DNA of 64,000 nt, from positions 186,001 through 250,000 of the forward strand of contig CANMHB010000003.1 in assembly GCA_947497485.1 (NCBI GenBank), written 5' to 3'. Each line of letters begins with the position of its first letter. The first letter of the stretch is position 1. The DNA comes from Flavobacteriales bacterium. GTDB lineage: Bacteria > Bacteroidota > Bacteroidia > Flavobacteriales_D > Crocinitomicaceae. The notes beneath the pieces were generated by a model. That model was not told where the DNA came from, made no database searches, and saw only the letters and a program-made list of their open reading frames with translations. The translations under genes and the position numbers were made by a program. Shown piece by piece: positions 1 through 9,100 of the stretch.

Positions 1-1
1 T

Positions 2-553
2 CCTTACGTTTTTCTTGTCGGATTGGAAGAAAATCTTTTTCCTTCACAAATGTCGTTAAACACTCGAACTGAACTAGAAGAAGAACGTCGTTTGTTTTAT
101 GTTGCTGTTACTCGCGCAATGAATGCCTGCACGCTTTCTTACGCTTCATCTCGATTCGTTTGGGGTCAACTTATTAGCTCCGAACCTAGTCGGTTTATCG
201 ATGAAATCGAACCTGAATATTTGCACTTTGAGACCCCACAAAGAGGAGCAGGCAGATCACTTATGGGTGGAGGTTTCGAGCGACAACATACTGGAGGACT
301 GAATAAAAATCCTGGACTTTCACAACCAAATCTCAAGTCTCTTAAAGACATTCAAGGAAACGGAAAGTCAGAAAGTCCTGGAGAACAAGATATTAAAGTT
401 GGATACAATGTTGAACATGATCGATTTGGCAAAGGCAAAGTGACTAAATTAGAAGGAAATGGGGCCGACCGCAAAGCGACGATTTTCTTTCCTCATCACG
501 GAAGTAAAACGCTCTTATTAAGGTTCGCCAATTTAATCATTCTTGAAGAGTAG
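2..553 (+). CDS. UvrD/PcrA-type DNA helicase, C-terminal fragment
   Basis: This is the 3' end of a superfamily 1 DNA helicase whose start lies before the window; the frame is already open at base 2. UvrD/PcrA unwinds DNA in nucleotide excision repair and at stalled transcription complexes. The fragment opens with the helicase-core sequence PYVFLVGLEENLFPSQ, followed by motif VI (EEERRLFYVAVTRA), which carries the arginine that contacts ATP. A poorly conserved linker follows, and the last 45 residues (GYNVEHDRFGKGKVTKLEG onward) match the small Tudor-like tail of PcrA that binds RNA polymerase. It ends 5 bases before the next gene, so the two are probably cotranscribed. UvrD versus PcrA naming cannot be settled from the fragment. 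Confidence 0.93.
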   Translation, partial: PYVFLVGLEENLFPSQMSLNTRTELEEERRLFYVAVTRAMNACTLSYASSRFVWGQLISSEPSRFIDEIEPEYLHFETPQRGAGRSLMGGGFERQHTGGLNKNPGLSQPNLKSLKDIQGNGKSESPGEQDIKVGYNVEHDRFGKGKVTKLEGNGADRKATIFFPHHGSKTLLLRFANLIILEE

Positions 554-558
554 TAGTT

Positions 559-1065
559 TTGAAACGCATTGGTTTACTGTCAGATACACACAGTTATTTA
601 GATCCAAAAATTAAATCATATTTTCAAGATGTAGACGAAATATGGCACGCTGGTGATATTGGGTCAATTGAACTTCTAGATGAACTTAAATCGTTTAAAC
701 CAACACGAGCAGTCTGGGGTAATATCGACAATCACGAAATAAGAAGAGAAACAATAGAATTTTTGAGGTTTACCATTGAAGGTGTCGAAGTTTTAATAAC
801 TCACATTGGAGGAAGACCGGGGAAATATTCAAAACCAGCATTCGATGAACTTTCAAAAAATGGTGCACCTAAACTTTTCATATGTGGTCATTCGCATATC
901 ACCTTGGTTCAAATGGATAAAATATATAATATGCTTTGGATGAATCCTGGTGCATGCGGTTTTAAGGGATTTCATGCAATAAAAACCATTTTAAGGTTTT
1001 CAATTTCAGGAGATCGTATTCATGATTTGGAGGTTATCGAATTAGGCAAGCGTGTTGAATCATAA
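559..1065 (+). CDS. YfcE/MJ0936-type metallophosphoesterase
   Basis: A small cytoplasmic calcineurin-like phosphodiesterase of the YfcE/MJ0936 family, which hydrolyses phosphodiester bonds with two metal ions; the natural substrate is not known. All metal-binding motifs are present: SDTH (residues 8-11), HAGD (30-33), GNIDNHE (54-60), TH (81-82) and GHSH (110-113). At 168 residues it is the normal length for the family and complete. It starts with TTG five bases after the helicase stop; no better-placed ATG exists before the first motif. The helicase neighbour suggests shared transcription but says little about function. Confidence 0.92.
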   Translation: MKRIGLLSDTHSYLDPKIKSYFQDVDEIWHAGDIGSIELLDELKSFKPTRAVWGNIDNHEIRRETIEFLRFTIEGVEVLITHIGGRPGKYSKPAFDELSKNGAPKLFICGHSHITLVQMDKIYNMLWMNPGACGFKGFHAIKTILRFSISGDRIHDLEVIELGKRVES

Positions 1066-1095
1066 TTTTTATTTAAATTCACATTAAAAATTAAA

Positions 1096-2685
1096 TTGAA
1101 AAATAGATTAATCTCTTTTCTGATAATCGTATTAGCTCTGTCATCTTGTAAAAAAGAAAAAACAAGTTGGAATACCGAATGGGGAGCTCCTTTAGCTTAT
1201 GACACACTTAGTTTAAAGAATTTTTATAATGATTCAACGATTGTATCCAATGATGGTATTACGCTCGATTTTAATTTATCTAGAACGATATTAAACTTGG
1301 GAATCAATGATCTAGTTGAGATTCCAGACACCATAATTTCTCAAACAACGAGTCCCATAATTAATCTCAATAATGTAACTCCAGGAACAAATTTCATCAA
1401 TCAAACAGAGGAACATGATCTAAATCTTGATGGAATCCAATTGAAAAAAGTAATCATTTCATCAGGTACAATTAAGGTGAAAGTTTTCAATCCAATTGGG
1501 ACCAAAGCTTTTTATACCGTTCAAATTCCAGGAGCCACAAAAAATGGCGTTCTTTTCGAAGAAACATACACTGTTGACGGTGGAACTCAAACAAATCCAG
1601 GAACAACGCAAGAAACAATTGACCTTTCGGGCTATACGATTGACCTAAGCGGAATAAATCAATTGAGTTACAACAAACTTCAATCAAAATTGATTATAAA
1701 ATCAGATCCAGATGGACCAGCAGTTTCCGTTTCAACATTGAATGTATTTAAGTTTGATGCTGAAATTTCCGGAATTAAAATAGATTATGCCCGTGGTTAT
1801 TTCGGAAATCAAATCATTTCAGATACAAGTAATCTAAATATAGATTTTCTAAATAATGTTGTTTCAGGCGCAATTGACTTGCCGAATACATCTTTATCCT
1901 TTGAAATCGAGAATGGAGCAAAAATTTCAATGCGCGGCAAACTAACACTAGCTGAAAACACCAATTCTCAAGGAAATACAATTGCTTTGAATTCATCGAA
2001 TATTGGAACAGATCTAATTGTTTCACCGGCTACTGGAACATGGAATTCCTTGAATCCATCAAATCAATCCCTTCAGCTGAATTCAGGAAATAGTAATATT
2101 GAACAGTATTTAGAAAATCTTGGTTCTAACAATCGAATCGGATATAGCCTACAACTCAATCCTTGGGGGAATCTATCAGGCGGTAACGATGAAATCTTTC
2201 CAAATAGCCGAATCAAAGTAAAATTAAAGAGTCAAATGCCTCTAACTATTGGTTCGGATGGACTTACCTTGAGGGATACCTTCAATATTGATATCGCAAA
2301 CGATTTATCAAAATCACACATTCACTCAGGCGTATTCACCTTAAATGCCACAAATGCATTTCCAATGAGCTGTCAACCAATTCTATACCTTATGGATGAA
2401 AATAACTTTATCCTACATACAATTGTTGGATCTAGTCAAATTTCAAGCTCATTATTTGGTAGTTTTGATTCAAATGACGGACTTTATAAAAAGAAATCTA
2501 ACGTAGAATTTATAATTGATGAGGGTGCAGCCATGGATTTATCAAAAATCAAAAAAGTTATCGTTGAAACGGAATTCAATACTCCGGTTCCCAATAATTC
2601 AAACAATCAACCACAAAGTATTCCTTTTGGAGCTTTTCTTGCCATAAATCTCAAATTAAAACTTAATACAAAAATCGTTCTTTAA
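1096..2685 (+). CDS. Putative lipoprotein of unknown function
   Basis: A 529-residue protein with a lipoprotein signal: a short positive N-terminus, a hydrophobic stretch and a lipobox ending LALSSC, so Cys18 is the probable lipid-modified residue. The mature part is rich in Asn, Ser, Ile and Thr and looks like a beta-rich extracellular protein; I recognise no enzymatic motif. The start is TTG at 1096, chosen because it gives an intact signal sequence. Its stop overlaps the next start (TAATG), and the genes behind it encode an outer-membrane protein and a T9SS-secreted protein, so this is probably the first gene of a three-gene cell-envelope operon. Confidence 0.8.
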   Translation: MKNRLISFLIIVLALSSCKKEKTSWNTEWGAPLAYDTLSLKNFYNDSTIVSNDGITLDFNLSRTILNLGINDLVEIPDTIISQTTSPIINLNNVTPGTNFINQTEEHDLNLDGIQLKKVIISSGTIKVKVFNPIGTKAFYTVQIPGATKNGVLFEETYTVDGGTQTNPGTTQETIDLSGYTIDLSGINQLSYNKLQSKLIIKSDPDGPAVSVSTLNVFKFDAEISGIKIDYARGYFGNQIISDTSNLNIDFLNNVVSGAIDLPNTSLSFEIENGAKISMRGKLTLAENTNSQGNTIALNSSNIGTDLIVSPATGTWNSLNPSNQSLQLNSGNSNIEQYLENLGSNNRIGYSLQLNPWGNLSGGNDEIFPNSRIKVKLKSQMPLTIGSDGLTLRDTFNIDIANDLSKSHIHSGVFTLNATNAFPMSCQPILYLMDENNFILHTIVGSSQISSSLFGSFDSNDGLYKKKSNVEFIIDEGAAMDLSKIKKVIVETEFNTPVPNNSNNQPQSIPFGAFLAINLKLKLNTKIVL

Positions 2686-3953
2686 TGAAAAAAATCACAT
2701 TAATCTTAATTTGCTTTTTCTCATATAATTTAATTGCTCAGCATTATTTACCGATACAACATGATACGCTAGTTGCTTTTTCTATTGAAAGAATAATTAA
2801 TAATACGAAGATCAATAAGAATAAACAAAACGAGCTCATTATAACTGGAATTGCAGATTATTCTGGAACTTCTTTGGGAAAGGATATCGCTCAGAAATTT
2901 TTCTATGGTGGTGAAATTTCAGATTCAATGAAACAAAAATCACTAAATAGACACAAAGCAATTAATCGATTTGGATCTGACACACAAGCTGAACTAGAAT
3001 ACCGAAATTATAAGGTTAATTTATTTAAGAACGAGAATTGGGGATTTGTCGTTAAAACTGGAATGTATAATTTCTTGCAAGCGATTTATAGTAAAGATTT
3101 TTTTACTTTCCCGATGTATGGGAACACTTATTTTGAAGGAGACACAGCTAAATTTTCAGGATCTCAATTTTCGAATATCACGTATCAAAAAGTTGGCTTT
3201 GGATGGCTCGATAAAAAATCAAAGTCAGCGATTTGCCTTAATTTATTCGGTTTAAACAACGCATCCAACCTTTCATTGTATGATGCAGAAATATTTCAAA
3301 ATACAGGATTTGATTCACTTTCCTTTAATTACAATGGTAGAGCGTCTTTTTCAAATAACCCTAATTATTTAAAAGGAATAGGTTTAGGAATTGATGCGGA
3401 TATACGTTGGCATTCTAAAAATTTAAAAGGAAAACCGCATTTTCAATTTTTAATGCGAAATATTGGATTCATCACGCAGACTGCAAATTTCACGCAATAT
3501 ACAGCAGACACTTCATTCAGTTTCAATGGTTTCTCATACGACCAAATCGCAAACGGAACAAGTTTTCAATCTGAAAATTTTGCTTTTTTAGACACGCTCG
3601 GAATCAAAAAAAGTGAATCGAAAACAACATTTATGCTACCAGGAATAATTCAAGTATCAAAGCTAATTGATCAATCAGAAGGAGCAAAAACAAAGAAGCT
3701 ACAAGAATTTTATGGTGCACGACTTTATTTTTCTTCAATGTCGATTCCAATGATTTTTGGAGGACTTGATTATAATCCATTTAACGGATTCGTTCATTTC
3801 GGTGCAAGTGTCAGTTATGGAGGATATTCACGACTAAAAGCTGGATGTTATTCAAGTATGCAATGGAAAAATATCAGCATTGGAATATCGAGTGAAAACT
3901 TATTCAACCCAACGGGGCAATCCATAATTTTTAGATTACAATGCGTTTTTTAG
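2685..3953 (+). CDS. Outer-membrane beta-barrel-like protein (DUF5723-like)
   Basis: A 422-residue exported protein with a cleavable signal peptide (MKKITLILICFFSYNLIAQ). The mature chain shows many alternating aromatic and polar strands and ends SIIFRLQCVF, a pattern expected of an outer-membrane beta barrel. It resembles what I recall of DUF5723 proteins of Bacteroidota, an assignment made from overall pattern rather than a sharp motif. Its ATG overlaps the stop of the preceding lipoprotein gene and its 3' end overlaps the next gene by 13 bases, so all three appear translationally coupled. The exact role is unknown. Confidence 0.75.
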   Translation: MKKITLILICFFSYNLIAQHYLPIQHDTLVAFSIERIINNTKINKNKQNELIITGIADYSGTSLGKDIAQKFFYGGEISDSMKQKSLNRHKAINRFGSDTQAELEYRNYKVNLFKNENWGFVVKTGMYNFLQAIYSKDFFTFPMYGNTYFEGDTAKFSGSQFSNITYQKVGFGWLDKKSKSAICLNLFGLNNASNLSLYDAEIFQNTGFDSLSFNYNGRASFSNNPNYLKGIGLGIDADIRWHSKNLKGKPHFQFLMRNIGFITQTANFTQYTADTSFSFNGFSYDQIANGTSFQSENFAFLDTLGIKKSESKTTFMLPGIIQVSKLIDQSEGAKTKKLQEFYGARLYFSSMSIPMIFGGLDYNPFNGFVHFGASVSYGGYSRLKAGCYSSMQWKNISIGISSENLFNPTGQSIIFRLQCVF

Positions 3954-5395
3954 GATTTATTATTTTCTTTAGTTGTTTTTTCAACTCATTTGGACAGGAT
4001 ACTTTTTATAAATTATATTCTGGAAATGGCTTTGACAAGGGAGAAGGAATTGTTCAATTACCCGATTCATCGTATGTTCTAACGGGAAGTTCTGGTAGCT
4101 TTGCAGAACATAATCAGACTTATTTATTGGCTGTCGACAAGGCTGGAAATTATATGTGGAGTAAATCCTATGGTGGTCCTGAATCTGATTTAGGTAAAAG
4201 GGTTTTGCATATTCCGAATAGTGGCTATCTGATTGCAGGAATATCTAATTCATACGGACAAGGTGATTTTGATGCATTTTTAATTAAAACTGATTTGAAC
4301 GGGCAAGAAGAATGGATTAAGAATTATGAAGTTCCAAATAGCTGGGAAAAAATTAATGATGCTACATTGACTTTAGACTCAGGTGTAGTAATGGTGGGAG
4401 AAATTCTTCCAATGTCAAATGGTAATTCTGATATCTATCTTATTCGAACAGATAAAAACGGGGACACTCTTTGGACTAAACGATGGGGAACGGAAGGGAA
4501 TGAATTTGCCACTTCTATTGTAAATAAAGGGACTGGATTTATTATTTCTGGTCAATGGTATATTTCAGATTCTACTTTGGTTAAAGGGCTTCTGCTTGAA
4601 ATTGATGGAGATGGAAATGAAATCTGGCGGGACACCATAACTGACATTGATGGAAGTTATTCCATAACTGATATTTCAATAAGCAACTCAAAAATTTATG
4701 TCGTAGGAAGAAATGAAACTCCAACAAAAATTAGAGGTTATTTTGGGGTTTTTGACCTTAATGGAAATCTGTTAAATCAATATTCTCAAAATATGAGTGA
4801 TGGTAAAAATGAATGCCGACAAGTCGTTTACAATGCCACGCTTGATAAAGTTGTTGTTTCCTATCACCTGCTGAATCCTGGAACTTACCAAGATGATTAC
4901 GATCTGGTTTATGCCTATTTCGACTCACAATTTCTGTATTGGATGAACCAATCAAATTCTGTGAGTAATGAAGGAAGAGACGAAGTCGGACAAATAATTC
5001 CAACTAGTGACGGTGGCTTTATTGGGGTTGGCTTTAGCCATTCAACAGGATCTAGCGCATTTACCTTTAATGGCGGCAGCCATATTTATCTCTTCAAAGT
5101 TAGCGCGAGTAATGTCTTTCCATTTACAGAAAATGTCGTTCTTATGAATCAACTTGTTTCATTGAATGAAGTTGAAACGTTCAATGGTCGCTACTACCCC
5201 AACCCTGTTCGCGAAAAATTGTTCATCGAAATTAACACCCAGAATGAGCAAACCTATCAGCTTTTCGATTTGTTTGGAAATCAACTTCAAAAAGGAACAA
5301 TTACAAAACAAAGCGAAATTGACTTTGTTGAATTACCTAAAGGAATCTATTTATTAAAAGTTGGAAACTCAACCTTTAAAGTCATAAAAGATTAA
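3941..5395 (+). CDS. T9SS-secreted beta-propeller protein with C-terminal sorting domain
   Basis: A 484-residue secreted protein. It starts with a signal peptide (cleavage after about NSFGQ, residue 19), continues with several repeats of the type GGxxxDxGxxxxxxxxxGYxxxG...D..LIKTDxNG that suggest a beta-propeller fold, and ends with a type IX secretion type A sorting domain of about 70 residues (YYPNPVREKLFIE ... LPKGIYLLKV ... FKVIKD). Such proteins cross the outer membrane through the Por/T9SS machine, lose the C-terminal domain and are often anchored at the surface. It overlaps the upstream barrel gene by 13 bases. Its stop overlaps the convergent proline dehydrogenase stop. Confidence 0.88.
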   Translation: MRFLGFIIFFSCFFNSFGQDTFYKLYSGNGFDKGEGIVQLPDSSYVLTGSSGSFAEHNQTYLLAVDKAGNYMWSKSYGGPESDLGKRVLHIPNSGYLIAGISNSYGQGDFDAFLIKTDLNGQEEWIKNYEVPNSWEKINDATLTLDSGVVMVGEILPMSNGNSDIYLIRTDKNGDTLWTKRWGTEGNEFATSIVNKGTGFIISGQWYISDSTLVKGLLLEIDGDGNEIWRDTITDIDGSYSITDISISNSKIYVVGRNETPTKIRGYFGVFDLNGNLLNQYSQNMSDGKNECRQVVYNATLDKVVVSYHLLNPGTYQDDYDLVYAYFDSQFLYWMNQSNSVSNEGRDEVGQIIPTSDGGFIGVGFSHSTGSSAFTFNGGSHIYLFKVSASNVFPFTENVVLMNQLVSLNEVETFNGRYYPNPVREKLFIEINTQNEQTYQLFDLFGNQLQKGTITKQSEIDFVELPKGIYLLKVGNSTFKVIKD

Positions 5396-6561
5396 GACAA
5401 TTTTCGTCGTTTGAGTTCTTTCATTATCAAACTAAGCTCTCGCCCTGTTTGCCCAGCAACAGAAGTATTTTCATCTGCCCTTCTCAACAAATATGGCATC
5501 ACTTCACGAACAGGTCCGAAAGGAACATATTTAGCAACGTTATAACCTGCCTCTGATAAATTATAAGAAATGTGATCGCTCATTCCTAGCAACTGAGCAC
5601 CGTAAAATCGATTGTCATTTGCGGAAATTCCAGCTTTTTGCAAAAGTTCTGTTAAATAAAGTGAACTATGTTCATTATGGGTTCCTGCGCAAAGCGCGAA
5701 ATGCTCAGCATTGGATACAATAAATTCAAGTGCTAGGTTGTAATCTCGATCTGATGCCGCTTTGTCCGGTTGAATTGGAGAAGGATATCCTATTTGAGAG
5801 GCTCTTAATCGCTCTTTTTCCATGTAGGCACCACGAACGAGTTTAACTCCATATTTAACGTTGTTATCCTTAGCCATTGATAAACAAGATTTTAAGTATA
5901 CCAAACGATCGTGTCGATACATTTGAATCGTATTAAATACAATAGCACTTTCTCGGTTGTATTTCAACATCATTTCAAAAGCCCATTTGTCAATCGCATC
6001 TTGAATCCATGATTCTTCGGCATCAATAAAAACAGGAACATTAGCATCATAAGCCGCTTTGCAAATACGATCAATTCGATTAACAATAATTGAAATTTCC
6101 TCTTTTTCTTTGGTTGATAAATCCGTGTTTTCGCTACTTGCTTTTTGAATAAGGTCAAAACGTCCTATTCCAGTAACTTTAAAAACTCCAAAGGGAATAT
6201 TTTTATCCTCTTTCCCTCGCAAAAGTGTTTGTATGATAATATTTACCGTTTCATCGAAATCTTCGTCAGAAGTTTTACCTTCAACCGAATAATCCAAAAT
6301 AGTTCCGACCTTGAATTCCCCTAATTTACTGATGGTTGAATTACAATCTGAAATCGTTTCACCACCACAGAATTGCCTAAAAATCGTCGCTTTAACAATA
6401 CTTTTTATAGGTAAGCGCAACTTCAAGGCAATGTTAGTCGCAATTTTACCAAAGCGGACAATTGATGGTGAGGCAATGATTTTGAAAAGCCAATAGGCTC
6501 GTTTAAGATCTTTATTGGATTTACTTCGAAAAGCAATTTCTGTATTTTCAAAAGATATCAT
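5392..6561 (-). CDS. Proline dehydrogenase
   Basis: FAD-dependent proline dehydrogenase of the monofunctional PutA-type family, oxidising proline to delta-1-pyrroline-5-carboxylate at the membrane. The beta/alpha barrel is clear: QFCGGE near the N-terminus, VFIDAEESWIQ and KLVRGAYMEKER in the middle, and the C-terminal YLLRRADENTS motif that binds the substrate carboxylate. The open frame extends to 6591, but I place the start at ATG 6561 (MISFENTEIAF), which matches the usual family N-terminus. A TTG-N18-TAATTTTG promoter-like sequence lies directly upstream, ending only three bases before the ATG. It is divergent from aroB and convergent with the T9SS gene. Confidence 0.92.
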   Translation of the reverse strand: MISFENTEIAFRSKSNKDLKRAYWLFKIIASPSIVRFGKIATNIALKLRLPIKSIVKATIFRQFCGGETISDCNSTISKLGEFKVGTILDYSVEGKTSDEDFDETVNIIIQTLLRGKEDKNIPFGVFKVTGIGRFDLIQKASSENTDLSTKEKEEISIIVNRIDRICKAAYDANVPVFIDAEESWIQDAIDKWAFEMMLKYNRESAIVFNTIQMYRHDRLVYLKSCLSMAKDNNVKYGVKLVRGAYMEKERLRASQIGYPSPIQPDKAASDRDYNLALEFIVSNAEHFALCAGTHNEHSSLYLTELLQKAGISANDNRFYGAQLLGMSDHISYNLSEAGYNVAKYVPFGPVREVMPYLLRRADENTSVAGQTGRELSLIMKELKRRKLS

Positions 6562-6612
6562 ACCCAAAATTAATTTGTTTTTTGGAACCACAATCGAAGT
6601 GAAAAGATTAAT

Positions 6613-6620
6613 TACCTTTG
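6613..6620 (+). promoter_or_regulatory. Putative -7 promoter element of aroB
   Basis: TACCTTTG matches the Bacteroidota -7 consensus TAnnTTTG and ends 15 bases before the chosen aroB ATG. No good -33 TTTG is present at the usual spacing, so the promoter is tentative. Confidence 0.4.
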
Positions 6621-6635
6621 AATAGCATAATAGAT

Positions 6636-7712
6636 ATGAAAGTCATTCAAGCAACAGATTACTCCGTTGAAATTGGAAATCTCGAAGAAGGTTCATTTTC
6701 TAAGTTTATAAAGGAATTTGAGAATCATCGAATCATTATTATGGTGGATGAAAATTCACATGATTGTTGCTTAGAATATTTATTGACATCTTTTCCAGAA
6801 CTCGAACGGGCAGAAATAATGTTGTTACCCGTTGGGGAGGAAAACAAGGTAATGGAAGTTTGTTTTCAAGTTTGGCAAGCCTTTACAGAATATGAATTTA
6901 GCCGTAAAGACCTTGTAATAAACGTTGGTGGTGGAGTGGTAACGGATATGGGCGGTTTCATCGCATCAATTTTCAAACGAGGCATGAAATTTATAAATAT
7001 TCCAACTTCACTTCTAGGAATGGTAGACGCTTCTATTGGTGGAAAGACAGGAATTGATTTAGGTAACTACAAAAACCAACTTGGCACTTTTTGTCATCCT
7101 GAACGAATATACATTGATACCAAGTTCCTTCATACCTTACCAGAAGAAGAAATTTTCAATGGTTATGCGGAAATGCTGAAACATGCATTGATAAGAGATA
7201 AAGAGCTCTGGGAGAAAATTAAAACAATTCATTCGGAAGAGGAATTAATTAAAGAAGATGTCATTTTTAGTTCCGTTAAAATTAAAACTGACATCATCGA
7301 ACTCGACCCAAAAGAAGGTGGACTCCGAAAGATTTTAAATTTTGGGCATACAATCGGTCATGCTTTGGAAAGTTACTTTTTAGATAAAACACCTATTTCA
7401 CATGGACATGCAGTAGCTTTGGGAATGTGCGCTGAAGCTCATATTTCTTGGAAACAAAACCGAATTTCGAAGCAAGAATTCATTGAAATAGAGAAAACAA
7501 TTACAGAAAGTTTCCCTATGATTTCCTTGGATGCAGATGACGTTAAAAACGTAATTTCTTTCATGCGCCAAGACAAAAAAAATGAAAAAGGAATGATTTT
7601 GTGTAGTTTGTTAAATGGAATAGGAAACTGTGACTATAACATTGAAATTAATGAGAAAGAAACTGGCGATGCTTTATTTCACTTAAGCTTACTCTCTAAC
7701 AAATCGAATTAA
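6636..7712 (+). CDS. aroB: 3-dehydroquinate synthase
   Basis: Second enzyme of the shikimate pathway, converting DAHP to 3-dehydroquinate with NAD+ and a divalent metal. Recognisable motifs are the NAD-binding GGGVVTDMGGF, IPTSLLGMVDASIGGKTGID, the metal ligand region EMLKHALI, and FGHTIGHALE with SHGHAVALGM near the C-terminus. The frame is open from a TTG at 6618, but that codon lies inside a TAnnTTTG promoter element (6613-6620), so ATG 6636 (MKVIQATDYSV) is the better start. The rest of the aromatic pathway in this window (DAHP synthase, aroA, pheA) is about 46 kb away, so aroB is probably regulated separately. Confidence 0.95.
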   Translation: MKVIQATDYSVEIGNLEEGSFSKFIKEFENHRIIIMVDENSHDCCLEYLLTSFPELERAEIMLLPVGEENKVMEVCFQVWQAFTEYEFSRKDLVINVGGGVVTDMGGFIASIFKRGMKFINIPTSLLGMVDASIGGKTGIDLGNYKNQLGTFCHPERIYIDTKFLHTLPEEEIFNGYAEMLKHALIRDKELWEKIKTIHSEEELIKEDVIFSSVKIKTDIIELDPKEGGLRKILNFGHTIGHALESYFLDKTPISHGHAVALGMCAEAHISWKQNRISKQEFIEIEKTITESFPMISLDADDVKNVISFMRQDKKNEKGMILCSLLNGIGNCDYNIEINEKETGDALFHLSLLSNKSN

Positions 7713-8920
7713 TAACCAACATTTCTACCTGCAATAAATCCTGTTGTCCAGGCAGCTTGAAAATTAAATCCACCCGTAATTCCATCAATATCCAACACTT
7801 CGCCTGCGAAAAATATTCCAGGAGCTTTTTTGCTTTCCATCGTCTTGAAATTCACATCATATAAGGAAACGCCTCCAGCAGTGACAAATTCTTCTTTGAA
7901 AGTAGTTTTACCAAAAACATCGTACCGATCATTTAGGAGCGTATTTACGAGTTTATTTATATTCTTTTTACCTAAATCTTTCCATCTCATTTCTAGATGT
8001 ATTTCTGATTTTTCAAGCAAAAAGTGCCAAAGTCGATTAGTAATCGAAAACGGATTCAAATTTGAAACCATTTTGCCACCATACACCAACATTACTCGTT
8101 GAATTTCGTTGCGCAAAGATTCTTCTTTCGTATCATTCAACCAATTAACAAGAATAGCAAAATCGTAGTTCTTCTCCTGTAAAATTCGCGCTCCCCAAGC
8201 CGAGAGTTTCAAAATTGCAGGACCGCTCATTCCCCAATGAGTAATCAATAATGGACCATCACCAATTAATTTCGTTCCTTCAACTTTAACAACAGCATTT
8301 TCGACCACATTTCCCATCAAGGCACAAATGGGATTTTTAGGCATATTGAAGGTAAATAAAGATGGAACTGGTTCTATAATATCGTGTCCTAAGTACTCAA
8401 GCCAATTTAATCCATCTTTTTTTGGTTGACCTCCAATGGTGACAATGATTCGATCAAATTGATAATTCTTTTCAGCAGTGAAAATTTCGAAACCAGATTC
8501 AAATTTCTCGATACGTTTTACGTTTTCTTGAAGCAAAAGCTGAATTCCCAATTTCTTTGCCGCATTCATAAAACAATCGATAATCGTTTGTGAATCATTC
8601 GATTGTGGAAAAATACAGTTATCAGGTAAAGTCGTTAGTTTCACTCCCCTACTTTGAAACCAATCTATTGTTGACTGCACATTGAATTGTTCGAATGCTT
8701 TTCGAAGTTGATTTTCTCCTCTTGGATAATGTTGTGAAAGTAATTTATTGTCGAAACAAGCATTGGTAACATTACACCTACCACCGCCTGAAATTTTAAC
8801 TTTGGCCAAAAATTTTGCTGATTTCTCTAAAATAACAACATGGGAATGCGGGAAAAAGTGTTTTGCATTAATTGCTGCGAAAAAACCAGCTGCACCTCCA
8901 CCTATAACTGCTATTTTCAA
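7709..8920 (-). CDS. HI0933/YhiN-type FAD-dependent oxidoreductase
   Basis: A 403-residue flavoprotein of the HI0933 (YhiN/BaiN-like) family. The N-terminal FAD-binding motif is GGGAAGFFAAI (about residues 7-17), followed by the family signature KISGGGRCNVTN. The C-terminal end has AGEVLDIDGITGGFNFQAAW, which closes the FAD site. Family members are soluble oxidoreductases of mostly unknown physiological substrate; a few are implicated in bile-acid reduction, which should not be assumed here. The gene is convergent with aroB, the two stops overlapping by four bases. No operon partner is evident. Confidence 0.92.
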   Translation of the reverse strand: MKIAVIGGGAAGFFAAINAKHFFPHSHVVILEKSAKFLAKVKISGGGRCNVTNACFDNKLLSQHYPRGENQLRKAFEQFNVQSTIDWFQSRGVKLTTLPDNCIFPQSNDSQTIIDCFMNAAKKLGIQLLLQENVKRIEKFESGFEIFTAEKNYQFDRIIVTIGGQPKKDGLNWLEYLGHDIIEPVPSLFTFNMPKNPICALMGNVVENAVVKVEGTKLIGDGPLLITHWGMSGPAILKLSAWGARILQEKNYDFAILVNWLNDTKEESLRNEIQRVMLVYGGKMVSNLNPFSITNRLWHFLLEKSEIHLEMRWKDLGKKNINKLVNTLLNDRYDVFGKTTFKEEFVTAGGVSLYDVNFKTMESKKAPGIFFAGEVLDIDGITGGFNFQAAWTTGFIAGRNVGY

Positions 8921-8997
8921 GTTTTTTTATTGCAAAGGTAGGGTTTATGTCGAAAGGTAGCGTTGGGAACGAGTTAATTGCGAACTAGGAACTAATA

Positions 8998-9077
8998 AAT
9001 TGCGAGTTGCGAATTATTAATGATGTTGGTAATTATGAAGTTTTAATTCGCAATTATATAATTCGCAACTCGCAATT
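8998..9077. repeat. Long inverted repeat with 20-bp perfect arms
   Basis: Bases 8998-9017 and 9058-9077 are exact reverse complements over 20 bases, separated by 40 bases that contain further AATTCGCAATT-like motifs. The sequence lies between the 5' end of the HI0933-type gene and the 3' end of the RND gene. There is no U-tract on either side, so it is not a typical intrinsic terminator. The core AATTGCGAGTTGC recurs at 60289-60301 between cysN and cysD, so it is probably a dispersed intergenic repeat. Confidence 0.8.
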
Positions 9078-9100
9078 CTAGTATTCGCAATTCTATAAAT

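Noticed and set aside
8940-9100. Intrinsic terminator between the HI0933-type gene and the RND gene
   Set aside because: The 20-bp inverted repeat has a 40-base loop and no T-tract; it matches a dispersed repeat better than a terminator.
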